Positions 39,722 to 48,396 of a stretch of 64,000 nucleotides of DNA are shown here, piece by piece; positions within the stretch are counted from its first letter, which is position 1, and every line of letters starts with the position of its first letter. This DNA is from CAVSDF01 sp963726715. Lineage in GTDB: Bacteria; Bacteroidota; Rhodothermia; Rhodothermales; BA12. The notes beneath the pieces were generated by a model, which saw only the letters and a program-made list of their open reading frames with translations, searched no databases and was not told the DNA's origin. A program made the translations under genes and the position numbers. The DNA lies in the NCBI GenBank assembly GCA_963726715.1, contig CAVSDF010000001.1:110186-174185 (forward strand). Direction: 5' to 3'.

Positions 39722-41854
39722 TCAGAGGCGAACCGACAGCTGCACGGTGATGTCGCGGCTGCGCGATCCAGCGATGGTGTCGAGGCCGGAGCCGACGGTC
39801 GCGGCGTCGTCGAAGCGGGTGACGGCGTACCGCGCCTCGGCGGTCGTTCGGCCCCGCGTGGCGCGGGCGAGGGCGGTTGCGCGCGTGCCGCGTCCGGAGA
39901 GAGCCGGGACGGAAAATCCGTAGCGGACGTCGGATTCGTAGGCGTAGACCCGCGCGTCATAGCCGTCGGTGTCGAAGAGCGTCATCCGCAGGTCGAGCGA
40001 GACGGCGGCGCCGAGCACGCGGCGGCGCGGCGCGGCGCGCAGGTCCTGGTAGACGAGCGTGCCGTAGCGGTCGGCCTCGCCGCGCCGCGCGAACCGCACG
40101 CCCTCGACGCGCGCGCGCAGCAGCAGGCTCCGGCTGAACACGTACTCGCCGTGCAGCCGCGCGCTCTCCCGCGTCTCCGGCAGCGTCGTCGCCCGCTCGC
40201 GCCCGAGCGCATCGACGACGACGGCGCCCTCGTCACGCGTTTCGTGGCGGATCTGGCCGACGAGCGCGAACCAGCGGCGCGGGCGGTATTCGGTGGAGGC
40301 GAGCAGGTCGAGGCCCTCCGACGGTCGCGGCGCCGTCGTGCGCGCCCACGGGAAGCGGTAGGCGTCGAGGTAGGCGGTGGCCGTGAGGGTGCGCGTGGCG
40401 CGGAGGCGGAGGCCCGCGTAGACGCCCTGCTCGTTCTGCGGCGTCCCCGAGCGCTCGCCGAACGCGTCGCCGAAGCGGCTGGTGAACGCCCGTCCGAACG
40501 CCCGCGCTGCCACGACCGCCTCGCTTCCGCCGCCGAGCGGGGCGCTGAGGCCGCCCGTCGCCGCGACCCCGTGCTGCCGCGCGCCATCCACCCCGCCGCC
40601 GGTGCTGCGCGCGAGTTCGCCGAAGACCACCGCCGCGCCGCGCCGTCCGATGGCGCCGTGGCCGAAGACGCTGACGGCGCTCGCGGCGTCGCCGCGGAAG
40701 GCGAAGCGGCGGGCGGCGTCGGTGGCGGGCGCGAGGGGCGCGTCGTAGCGCGTGGCCGTGGCGAGCAGGCCGACATCCACGCGCCCGCGGCGCAGGCGCA
40801 GCGAGGCGCCGCCGTGCGTCTCGCCGAGCCGGGCGCGCCGCGCGACCTCTGACCCCGTCCGGTGGAGGCCGCTCGTGCCAATCGTGGTGAAGGACGCCGA
40901 ATCGGACGCGGGGGTGGCGTCGAGGCGGCGGCGCGAGGCGTAGGCGGTCGCGGTGAGGGCGGGCGTCAGGCGCACGCTCAGGCCGCCGCCGCGCAGGAAC
41001 CGTGTCTCCTCGGTGCTCGCGTGCAGGCTCAGCCCGGCCCCGGCGCGCGCGACGCCCCGCGTGGCCTCGCGCGACTTCCCGAGTCCACCCGCCCGCCACG
41101 CGACGAGTCCCTGCCCGAAGCGCGCCGCGAAATCGCCGATCACAACCGTCTCGATGCGCCCGATGTCGCGCGCGAGCACGCCCGCGCTGGCAAAATCGCT
41201 GCCGATGCGCCCCGCCGTCGGGGCGAAGGCGGCGCGCTCCCCGGCGTCGGTGTCGAGCACGAGGGCGGCGTCGACCCGTCGTCGGCTGCGCAGGCGCAGG
41301 CGGGTCGTCGCGCGGAGGTCGCCGCCTGCGTACGCGCTCGTGTCGCCGCGCGAGACGCCGAGGCGCCGCCCGCCGCGCTGCACGAGGTCGAGGCGCAGAT
41401 CGCGCCGAATCTCCGCCCACGACGGCGGCCTGGGATACGCGGAGGCGCGGCGGGCACGCGGACCCGGCAGCGGACCGAGGCGCAGGAACGGGCGGATGGC
41501 GGCGTACTGCGCCTCGCTGAGGTCGGCGGCGGTGGCAAGCTCCGGCAGCGACCGGAAGCCGCCGACGCGCACGCGGTAGGCGACGATGCGCCCGGCGATG
41601 CGGAGCGAGAGGCCGGGAATGGCGGCCAGTTCGTCGGCAGAGGCGGTGTTCAGGTCGAGCGGCGCGCGGCGGAGCGCCTCGATCTGCTCGGCGAGCGCAT
41701 CTCCCGCGGCCTCGTCCTCCACGTCTTCGAGCAGCACCTCCTCGGCGTCGTCAACGACCACGCTGTCGGGCACGACCTGCGCGGCGGCGCGGCCGGCCCC
41801 GGTGAGGGCGAGAACGGCGAAGGCGCACGCGGCGCGGCGGAGCAGGGCAGGCAT
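39722..41854 (-). CDS. secreted helix-hairpin-helix protein with C-terminal barrel-like region
   Basis: A 710-residue protein: signal peptide (about 1-25, ending AGRAAAQ), an acidic linker, then a ComEA-like helix-hairpin-helix pair (about 45-130: LDLNTASADELAAIPGLSLR, GGFRSLPELATAADLS). The remaining 550 residues alternate hydrophobic/Arg-rich strands and end in a terminal aromatic-poor strand (ITVQLSVRL), like an outer-membrane barrel. Such HhH-barrel proteins are seen in Bacteroidota beside PorV/PorQ-type genes; function unknown. It is 115 nt downstream of the PorV/PorQ-like gene, likely the same operon. Confidence 0.7.
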   Translation of the reverse strand: MPALLRRAACAFAVLALTGAGRAAAQVVPDSVVVDDAEEVLLEDVEDEAAGDALAEQIEALRRAPLDLNTASADELAAIPGLSLRIAGRIVAYRVRVGGFRSLPELATAADLSEAQYAAIRPFLRLGPLPGPRARRASAYPRPPSWAEIRRDLRLDLVQRGGRRLGVSRGDTSAYAGGDLRATTRLRLRSRRRVDAALVLDTDAGERAAFAPTAGRIGSDFASAGVLARDIGRIETVVIGDFAARFGQGLVAWRAGGLGKSREATRGVARAGAGLSLHASTEETRFLRGGGLSVRLTPALTATAYASRRRLDATPASDSASFTTIGTSGLHRTGSEVARRARLGETHGGASLRLRRGRVDVGLLATATRYDAPLAPATDAARRFAFRGDAASAVSVFGHGAIGRRGAAVVFGELARSTGGGVDGARQHGVAATGGLSAPLGGGSEAVVAARAFGRAFTSRFGDAFGERSGTPQNEQGVYAGLRLRATRTLTATAYLDAYRFPWARTTAPRPSEGLDLLASTEYRPRRWFALVGQIRHETRDEGAVVVDALGRERATTLPETRESARLHGEYVFSRSLLLRARVEGVRFARRGEADRYGTLVYQDLRAAPRRRVLGAAVSLDLRMTLFDTDGYDARVYAYESDVRYGFSVPALSGRGTRATALARATRGRTTAEARYAVTRFDDAATVGSGLDTIAGSRSRDITVQLSVRL

Positions 41855-41969
41855 TTCGGTCGAGGATGGAGGATGGAATCGCAGGGGACGTACTCGCACG
41901 TCTCGACTTCTGCAAGTTATCAGCGCCCGGTGCCACACCTGCCAGGTCGGGGACGTGGACCGATGCGGC

Positions 41970-42893
41970 TCAGAACGACATCCGCAGTTCGGCGGCGGGC
42001 GTCCAGCCGAGGTCGGCGGTGCGGGCGAAGGAGAGGTCGATGCCGGTTCGCCCGAGTGCGAGGCCCAGCCCGGCGGCGAGGGTCTCGGGGTTCGAGCCGC
42101 CCCCGACGCGCAGCACGAGCACATCCGCCAGGCGCACCTCGGCGCCGCCGCGCGCGACGAGCCCCGCCCCGACCACCTGCCCGGCGTCGGCGACGACGCG
42201 GAGCGCGGGCGTTGCGGCGAAGGCGACGCCGACATCGAGGCGCCTCGGAAACGGCGCGTCTCCGAGGCCACCGCCGAGCACGTTCACCGCCCGCGCGCCC
42301 GCGTCGAGACGCGGCGTGAGGGCCGCCCGCAGGCCGACATCCACCGTCACGCCGGTCGCCGAGCCGTAGCCGCCGCCGAGAGCCACGCGCTGCGCCCCGA
42401 CGGCCACACCCGCCTCGATGCGCCGCGACGTGCCGAACGAGAGTCCGCGCGCGACGACGAGCGCCGCCCCGGTCGCCCGGAAATCTTCGTAGCCGTACGA
42501 CGACGCGGCGATCCCGACGCCTCCGCCCGCGAGCGGCGCCGCGACGACGAGCGAGGCGAGTTGCAGTTCGGGCACGAGGAACGCGCGGTCGCCGTAGAGC
42601 CGCACGTCGGCGCGTCGCAGGCCCGCGATGCCCGCCGGGTTGCGCCACACCTCGCCCGCGAGCGCCACCCCCGCGCCGCCCAACCCGCGCGCCCTCGCCC
42701 CGACGACCTCGCGCACCGTCACCCCCGGCTGCGCCCGAAGCACGCCGACCGGCCCGCACAGGACGGCGGCGGCCATCGCCACGCCCCATCGCCTCCCCCG
42801 GCGGGCACATGCACCGCGCAGGCAAGGCGGGTTCGGGGCGAACGGCCGCGCGACTCGGCCGCGGCAGGAAGCGGAGAAGGCAGGCGTCGGCAT
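41970..42893 (-). CDS. PorV/PorQ-family outer-membrane protein
   Basis: A 307-residue protein. After a long basic N-terminus and hydrophobic segment (VAMAAAVLCGPVGVLRAQ) it shows the family hallmark GARARGLGGAGVALAGEVWR followed by NPAGIAGL, then barrel strands (GVGIAASSYGYEDFR). PorV/PorQ proteins are barrels working with the type IX secretion system or related envelope systems. ATG 42893 gives an N-terminus of about 30 residues before the signal; an internal start cannot be excluded. Confidence 0.75.
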   Translation of the reverse strand: MPTPAFSASCRGRVARPFAPNPPCLRGACARRGRRWGVAMAAAVLCGPVGVLRAQPGVTVREVVGARARGLGGAGVALAGEVWRNPAGIAGLRRADVRLYGDRAFLVPELQLASLVVAAPLAGGGVGIAASSYGYEDFRATGAALVVARGLSFGTSRRIEAGVAVGAQRVALGGGYGSATGVTVDVGLRAALTPRLDAGARAVNVLGGGLGDAPFPRRLDVGVAFAATPALRVVADAGQVVGAGLVARGGAEVRLADVLVLRVGGGSNPETLAAGLGLALGRTGIDLSFARTADLGWTPAAELRMSF

Positions 42894-43099
42894 CGCGGTA
42901 CGGGAGAACGTGAAGCGGGTACGCAGCAACGGTACGCAGGCGACCTGTTTTACGCAAGAGGGGCGAAACATTGACTGTGGAATCCTCCCCCGCGCGCCTC
43001 GCGTACGGGAGGCCGCATCCGGCACGTTGGAGACGACACCGTTCGCCGCGCGGACGCTCATCCGCTGCTTCCTCCCGCCCGATCCGCCGCCCTTCCGCC
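42894..43099. promoter_or_regulatory. divergent promoter region with GGTACGCAG direct repeats
   Basis: GGTACGCAG occurs at 42918-42926 and 42931-42939 (13-bp period), with TTTACGCAAG at about 42949. It lies between the divergent PorV/PorQ and DUF4835 genes and could be a shared binding site; the same 9-mer recurs near 45034, upstream of the S46 peptidase. Confidence 0.35.
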
Positions 43100-44002
43100 G
43101 TGCCCACGTCCTCCTCGCTCGCGCGCGGCCTCGCCGCCGGTCTGCTCCTCGTCCTCGCCACCGCCGGAGTGGCCCGCGCGGCGGAGATGAACTGCACCGT
43201 CTCCGTCGATTACCGCTCGCTCGGGCGCACCGACGTCGGCTACCTCGACGAACTGAAAACGCAGATCGAGCGCTACGTCAACGACCGCGCGTGGACGAGC
43301 GACCGCTACGACGCCGCCGAGCGCATCGGCTGCAACATCCAGGTGCAGTTCACGTCGGCGCCGTCGCAGACGCGCTTCCGCGCCAACTACACGATGACGA
43401 CGCGCCGCCCGATCTTCGGCTCGACGCAGCTCACGACGACGATGATCGTCAGCGACAAGAGCTGGGACTTCGAGTTCGTGCCCGGCACGCAGCTCAATTT
43501 CGACCCGCAGCGCTACGACGCCATCACGTCGCTCCTGAACTACTACATCTACCTCGCGCTCGGCTACGACTACGACAGCTTCTCGGCGCTCGGCGGCACG
43601 CGTTACTTCGAACTCGCCCGCGAGGTCTTGCAGGTGGCCCGCGGGCAGGGCCAGTGGCAGGCGACGAACGACCCCGACGACCGCGGAAACCTCGTCACCC
43701 AGCTCCTCGACGCTCGCTTCCAGCCCATCCGGCAGGCGACGTTCGACCTGCACTTCAACGTGCTCGATGTCTTCACCACCTCGCCCGAGGAAGCGCGCGC
43801 GGCGGCGCTCGTCTCCCTCCGCGCCGTCCACGCCGTCTACGAACAGGTGTCGAAACAGTACGTCCTCGACGTGCTCCTCCTCGCCAAGGGCCGTGAGATC
43901 GTCGATATGATGGAGAAATCGCCGTTCAGCACCGACGCCTATTCGCTGCTCTCGGCGATGGACCCCTCGAACCAGACCGTTTACTCGCGTCTGCTCAACT
44001 GA
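43100..44002 (+). CDS. porD: DUF4835/PorD-like protein
   Basis: A 300-residue secreted protein: signal peptide (GLAAGLLLVLATAGVARA), then MNCTVSVDYRSLGRTD, FTSAPSQTRFRANYT, SKSWDFEF-type and LNYYIYLALGYDYDSFSALGG blocks characteristic of DUF4835 (PorD of type IX secretion). Length matches the family. GTG 43100 follows a C-rich leader and gives an intact signal peptide. Divergent from the PorV/PorQ gene, sharing the intergenic promoter region. Confidence 0.8.
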   Translation: MPTSSSLARGLAAGLLLVLATAGVARAAEMNCTVSVDYRSLGRTDVGYLDELKTQIERYVNDRAWTSDRYDAAERIGCNIQVQFTSAPSQTRFRANYTMTTRRPIFGSTQLTTTMIVSDKSWDFEFVPGTQLNFDPQRYDAITSLLNYYIYLALGYDYDSFSALGGTRYFELAREVLQVARGQGQWQATNDPDDRGNLVTQLLDARFQPIRQATFDLHFNVLDVFTTSPEEARAAALVSLRAVHAVYEQVSKQYVLDVLLLAKGREIVDMMEKSPFSTDAYSLLSAMDPSNQTVYSRLLN

Positions 44003-44439
44003 GCTGGCGTATGGACCGGTCGGGGTGCCCTCCGCCATCCTCCGCGCCCCCGCCTGCGTGCATTGGAGACGTGCAGGATTCGGGATGACGAGTGCCCGCA
44101 GAGCTGGGCCGGTGCAGCGCGCGTGCAGAGCGGTGATAAATAAGGAGTTGGCGCCGGATGCGGCACAGGCGTCTGCGCACAACACCGTCCGTGCCGCATC
44201 GGTCAATCTGAGGCGCAAGCGGGCGAGCAACGGGCGCGGGCGCGGACCGCGAACACCCGGACGAACACGCGGGCGGGGGAGGCGAGCGGAGGCAGGGAAG
44301 GGCGCAAGCGCCGGGAAGCGGAGGTGTGAAGGGACAAAGGAGGTACACATCCGTAGCAATCGACGTAGCATTGACCGGGCACCGGCGGGGTACATTCGGG
44401 GCACACTACACTCCCCCACACCCCATCCCATCCACCCCG
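44003..44439. other. intergenic region with a Bacteroidota-like promoter
   Basis: About 440 bp without a gene. TTGACC (about 44371-44376) followed by TACATTCG (about 44391-44398) matches the TTG-N-TAnnTTTG promoter architecture and lies 42 nt before the ATG at 44440. Confidence 0.4.
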
Positions 44440-44733
44440 ATGTCCAAAAACGCACCCGTGTCCTACAAGACGATCAGCCAGGCCGACGCCGAGAAGCTCC
44501 TCAGCGAATCACGCGGCGGCGGCGGCGGACGCCGCTCGAAGTACTCGCCCGTCCTCGACGCGGCTGAGAAGCTCACCGCCGGAAAGGCGCTTCACCTGTC
44601 GCTTTCGCGCATCGAGGCCCAGGGCCTGCGCCAGGCGCTCCGCAAGCGCCTCGGCGAGACGCACAAGATGCGCACGTCCGCCATCCAGGGCAGCGAAGGC
44701 CAGTTCCACGTCGTCGTGATGCACGCCGCCTGA
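44440..44733 (+). CDS. small unknown protein
   Basis: A 97-residue protein. A Gly-rich stretch (RGGGGGRRS, about 25-33) leads into SKYSPVLDAAEKLTAGKALH and SLSRIEAQGLRQALRKRL; the end FHVVVMHAA is hydrophobic. Helix-rich and basic, reminiscent of a DNA- or RNA-binding protein, but no family recognised. It has a promoter-like element upstream and a terminator downstream, so it forms a single-gene unit. Confidence 0.6.
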   Translation: MSKNAPVSYKTISQADAEKLLSESRGGGGGRRSKYSPVLDAAEKLTAGKALHLSLSRIEAQGLRQALRKRLGETHKMRTSAIQGSEGQFHVVVMHAA

Positions 44734-44783
44734 GCCGCCCGGCGCCCTCCGCGCCGCCGCCCCGTGCCCGACCCGGCACCTCT

Positions 44784-44829
44784 GCGCCCCGACGCGACGC
44801 TCTGTCGCCTCGGGGCGCGTTGCGTTCGG
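44784..44829 (+). terminator. terminator-like hairpin after the small gene
   Basis: GCGCCCCGACGCGAC (44784-44798) pairs with GTCGCCTCGGGGCGC (44804-44818; one mismatch) followed by GTTGCGTT, 50 nt past the stop at 44733. Confidence 0.55.
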
Positions 44830-44918
44830 GGACGTGCGTCGTCGAGGGACACGACGTGTCTGGGCCCCTGACCTGACAGGTCTATCTCCGCCGCCGCCGT
44901 CCATCCTCCAACCCATCG

Positions 44919-44999
44919 TGCGAAAGAGGGGAGTCGAACCCCCACCCCCGAAGGGACCAGATCCTAAATCTGGCGCGTCTGCCATTCCGCCACTCTCGC
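44919..44999 (-). tRNA. tRNA-Leu (UAG anticodon)
   Basis: On the minus strand GCGAGAG pairs with CTTTCGC as acceptor stem; CCAGA-TTTAGGA-TCTGG is the anticodon arm with TAG; TCCCTTCGGGGG forms the long class II variable arm; GGGGGTTCGACTCCCC is the T arm. The encoded 3' end is discriminator A followed by CGA, so CCA is added post-transcriptionally. Length 81 nt. Confidence 0.9.
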
Positions 45000-45110
45000 A
45001 AGGACGGGCGCCGGGCGCGCGTCGTCACTGGAAAGGTACGCAGAGGCGCCCGCGCGTCGTTGCAGGGGTGCGACCTTCTGCGTCACGCCCCTTCCCGCTT
45101 TCCCGTTCCG

Positions 45111-47324
45111 ATGACGTCCCCCCGTCTCCTCGCCGCCCTCGCGGTTCTCTCCCTCGCCGGCTGCTCCGCGTCGCGCGAGACCGCGCGCGTGGTGCCCTCC
45201 GCCCTGCCGCCCGCCTCGGTCCCCGAGGTTCTTCCCGATCCGCCGCGCGCGTCCGCGCCGACCGCTACCGCGTCCTCCGCCGTCAACCTCGACACCGTCC
45301 GCGTGGGCCGGTTCGATGGGGGGCGGATGTGGACGTTCGAGGCCCCGCCGGTCGCCTATTTCCAGCAGACCTACGGCATCGCCGCCGACACGGCGTGGTT
45401 TCGCCGCGCCCGCCTCGGCGCCCTCCGCTTCGCCGATTACTGCTCGGCGTCGCTCGTATCTGCGAATGGCCTCGTGCTCACCAACCACCACTGCGCCCGC
45501 GAGTCGATCAAGACCGCCGAGCGCAGTGGTGAGACGCTGACGAAAGACGGCTTCATCGCCGCCGCGCAGAGCGACGAGCGCGCCGTCCGCGACCTCTTCG
45601 TCGATCAGCTCATCGGCATCCGCGACGTCACCGACGAGGTCGTCCGCGAGGCCCGCAGCGGGCAGACGCGCGAGCAGCAGGCCGACGGGCGCAACAGCCG
45701 CGCCCGCGCCCTCGAAGGCCGCCTGAGCGCCGAAGCGACCCGCCGGACGCCGGGCACGCGCGTGCAGGTCGTGCCGCTCTACAGCGGCGCCCGGTACAGC
45801 GCCTACACCTTCCGCCGCTACACCGACGTGCGCTTGGTCGCGGCGCCCGAGATCGACCTCGGCTTCTTCGGCGGTGACCCCGACAACTTCACCTACCCGC
45901 GCTACACGCTCGATTTCTCGCTCTTCCGCATCTACGACAACGATCAGCCGCTGCGCACGACCGACAACTTCCGCGTCTCGACGGCGGGCGTCACCGAAGG
46001 CCAGCCGGTCTTCGTCGTCGGCAACCCCGGCTCGACGGACCGCCTCTCGACGGTTTCGCAGCTCGAGTACGCCCGCGACGTCGAGCTTCCGCGCCAGCTC
46101 GGCGTGCTCAACAGCCGCCTCGCCATCCTCCGCGCCTACGTCGCGGCCCACCCGGACGAGGTCGAGCGCTACGACCTGCGCAACGCCACGTTCGAGGTGT
46201 CGAACTCGCAGAAGTCCATCGCCGGGCAGTACGCGGGCCTGCAAGACGCCTCGTTGATGGCTGGCAAGGCCGCCTACGAGCGCGACCTGCGCGCCGCCCT
46301 CGACACGTCCGCAACGCTCCGCGAGGAGTTCGGCGGCGTCCTCGGCGAGATCGCCGACGTGCAGCGCGTCAAGCTCGCCTCGCGCCGCGAAGCCGACGCG
46401 TTCGCCTTCTTCGCCTCCCCGCCCATCGAGTCGCCGCTGCTCTCGCGCGTGATCCTGCTCACCTACCTCGACCTCCTGCGCCGCAACGGGCAGGGCGGCG
46501 AGACGGTCGCCGACGTGCGCAAAGAGATCGCCAAGACGCCGTACTGGCCGATGGCGCTCGAACGTGAGTTCCTGATCGCCCGCTTCGGCGAGGTCGAGAC
46601 GGCGCTCGGCCGCGAGGACGTGACGCTGCGCCGCCTCTTCGGCACCGGGACGAAGGAGATGTACGTCGACTCGCTGATTTCGCGGACGCGCCTCGGCGAC
46701 TCGCTCGCCGTCAAGGGCTTCGCCGAGCGCGGCTTCGCCGCCTCGAACGACGCCGCCGTCGCCCTCGGGCAGTCGCTCTTCGGCCTCTACCTGCAGCAGG
46801 CGCAGCAGGCGCAGAACATCGGGCAGACCGAGGAAGGGCTGGAGGCGGCGCTCGCGCGGTTGCGCTTCCGCCTCGTCGGCGACGCCATCCCGCCCGACGC
46901 CTCGTTCTCGCTCCGCATCGCCGACGGGCGCGTGGCCGGCTACACGTACAACGGCACGACGGCGCCCGCGTGGACGACGTTCTACGGGATGTACGACCGC
47001 CACGCCTCGAACCCCGGCAGCCCCGACTGGGCGCTCCCGTCGCGCTGGACGCCCCCGCCCGCGGGCCTCGACCTCGCCACGCCCCTCAACCTCGTCGCCA
47101 CGAACGATATCACAGGAGGCAACTCGGGCTCGCCGCTCCTCGACGCGGACCTGAACGTGGTCGGCCTCATCTTCGACTCGAACGTCGAGGCGCTCCCGAA
47201 CGAGTACCTCTTCCGCGACGTCACCGGCCGCTCGGTCGCCGTCGATGTCCGCGCCATCCTCGCCGCCCTCCGCAGCGTCTACAACGCCCCGCGCCTGGCC
47301 GACGAACTGCAGAACGGCCGCTGA
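45111..47324 (+). CDS. S46 family dipeptidyl-peptidase lipoprotein
   Basis: A 737-residue protein with a lipoprotein signal (LAVLSLAGCSA, Cys near residue 19). The S46 trypsin-like core is intact: TNHHCARESI (His), GDPDNFTYPRYTLDFSLFRI (Asp region) and GGNSGSPLLD (nucleophile Ser). S46 enzymes (DPP7/DPP11) release dipeptides from oligopeptides in the periplasm or cell surface of Bacteroidota. The residue that sets specificity is Ser in FDSNVEALP, instead of Gly (DPP7) or Arg (DPP11). ATG 45111. Confidence 0.88.
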   Translation: MTSPRLLAALAVLSLAGCSASRETARVVPSALPPASVPEVLPDPPRASAPTATASSAVNLDTVRVGRFDGGRMWTFEAPPVAYFQQTYGIAADTAWFRRARLGALRFADYCSASLVSANGLVLTNHHCARESIKTAERSGETLTKDGFIAAAQSDERAVRDLFVDQLIGIRDVTDEVVREARSGQTREQQADGRNSRARALEGRLSAEATRRTPGTRVQVVPLYSGARYSAYTFRRYTDVRLVAAPEIDLGFFGGDPDNFTYPRYTLDFSLFRIYDNDQPLRTTDNFRVSTAGVTEGQPVFVVGNPGSTDRLSTVSQLEYARDVELPRQLGVLNSRLAILRAYVAAHPDEVERYDLRNATFEVSNSQKSIAGQYAGLQDASLMAGKAAYERDLRAALDTSATLREEFGGVLGEIADVQRVKLASRREADAFAFFASPPIESPLLSRVILLTYLDLLRRNGQGGETVADVRKEIAKTPYWPMALEREFLIARFGEVETALGREDVTLRRLFGTGTKEMYVDSLISRTRLGDSLAVKGFAERGFAASNDAAVALGQSLFGLYLQQAQQAQNIGQTEEGLEAALARLRFRLVGDAIPPDASFSLRIADGRVAGYTYNGTTAPAWTTFYGMYDRHASNPGSPDWALPSRWTPPPAGLDLATPLNLVATNDITGGNSGSPLLDADLNVVGLIFDSNVEALPNEYLFRDVTGRSVAVDVRAILAALRSVYNAPRLADELQNGR

Positions 47325-47343
47325 GGCGATCCGCTGTGCCGCA

Positions 47344-47379
47344 CGAACCTGACAGGTCTACCCGGATCTGTCAGGTTCG
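47344..47379 (+). repeat. perfect AACCTGACAGGT hairpin after the S46 gene
   Basis: CGAACCTGACAG (47344-47355) and CTGTCAGGTTCG (47368-47379) are exact complements, followed by TCGTTT. Located 20 nt past the stop, it could act as a terminator, but the same palindrome family also occurs elsewhere (28837, 44871, 49784). Confidence 0.7.
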
Positions 47380-47694
47380 TCGTTTGGGGACGTCCCGAAC
47401 GGTCAGCACGTCGACGACTGCGACGGCCCGAACGAGGAGGGTGTGCGACGCAGGGGCACGATTCGGCGCTGCGCATCTGGAGTGAACCGGTAGCCGCAGC
47501 CGTGCAGCCACCCCGCCGCCTCCACCGCGCTCACCGACGACATCGCCAGGCGGGGCAGGGTATCTTGCCGCGCCGCCCGCTGCCGGTTGTGGGTCGTTGA
47601 TGGTTGGTCGTTGGTCGTCGTCGTCGTTCACAGGCAACCGGACAGGTTCCCGACCTGTGTGGTTTATCCCCGCATTTCACTCCCCATCCCTCCC
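47380..47694. other. intergenic region upstream of the ABC genes
   Basis: About 315 bp with no gene. A TATCTTG box at 47561-47567 lies 128 nt before the next ATG. GTCGTCGTCGTCG-like and GGTTGGTCGTTGG short repeats are present (47595-47630). A related palindrome, AACCGGACAGGT/ACCTGTGTGGTT, spans about 47637-47665. Confidence 0.45.
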
Positions 47695-48396
47695 ATGCCC
47701 ACCGACCGTCCGATGATCGAGATCGACGCGCTGCGGCACGGCTACGACGGGGAGGGCGATGTGCTCTCGCTCGACGCGGCGAGTGTGGCGGCGGGCGGGC
47801 GGTGGCTGCTGCTCGGCAAGAGCGGATCGGGGAAATCGACGCTCCTGCACATCCTCGGCGGATTGCTGCGGCCCCGCGCCGGGCGCGTCGTCATCGACGG
47901 GCAGGCGGTGACGGATGTGCCCGAGGGCGCGCTCGACCGGTGGCGCGGGCGCACCATCGGCATCGTCTTTCAGCGCCTTCACCTCTTCGAAACCCTGAGC
48001 GCCGCCGACAACCTGCGCGCCGCGCGCCTCTTCGCCGGCCTCCCGCCCGACGAGGCCCGCGTCGCCGAGATCCTCGCGCGCCTCGACCTCACCGACCGCG
48101 CCGACGCCTACCCGTCGGCGCTCAGCCAGGGGCAGCGGCAGCGCGTCGTCATCGGCCGCGCCGTCGTCAACCGCCCGCGCGTGCTCCTCGCCGACGAGCC
48201 GACGGCCAGCCTCGACGACGACCGCGCGGTGGCGGTGATGGACCTCCTCGCGCGTGAGGCCGAGGCGACCGGCGCCGCCCTCGTCGTCGCCACCCACGAC
48301 GCCCGCATCCGCCCATACTTCGGCGCCGACGTCCTCACGCTCGATGTGCCTGCGTCGTCCAGTACCGCGCCGCTTTCCGTCCCCATGCGCCCGTGA
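47695..48396 (+). CDS. ABC transporter ATPase (LolD/DevA-like)
   Basis: A 233-residue ATPase: Walker A GKSGSGKSTLLHIL (about residues 42-55), Q-loop VFQRLHLF, signature LSQGQRQRV, Walker B VLLADEPTASLDDD and H-loop ATHDARI. It overlaps the following permease gene by 4 nt (GTGA), making a two-gene MacB/LolCDE-like transporter. Two in-frame ATGs (47695, 47713) are possible; the first follows a C-rich leader. Confidence 0.88.
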   Translation: MPTDRPMIEIDALRHGYDGEGDVLSLDAASVAAGGRWLLLGKSGSGKSTLLHILGGLLRPRAGRVVIDGQAVTDVPEGALDRWRGRTIGIVFQRLHLFETLSAADNLRAARLFAGLPPDEARVAEILARLDLTDRADAYPSALSQGQRQRVVIGRAVVNRPRVLLADEPTASLDDDRAVAVMDLLAREAEATGAALVVATHDARIRPYFGADVLTLDVPASSSTAPLSVPMRP

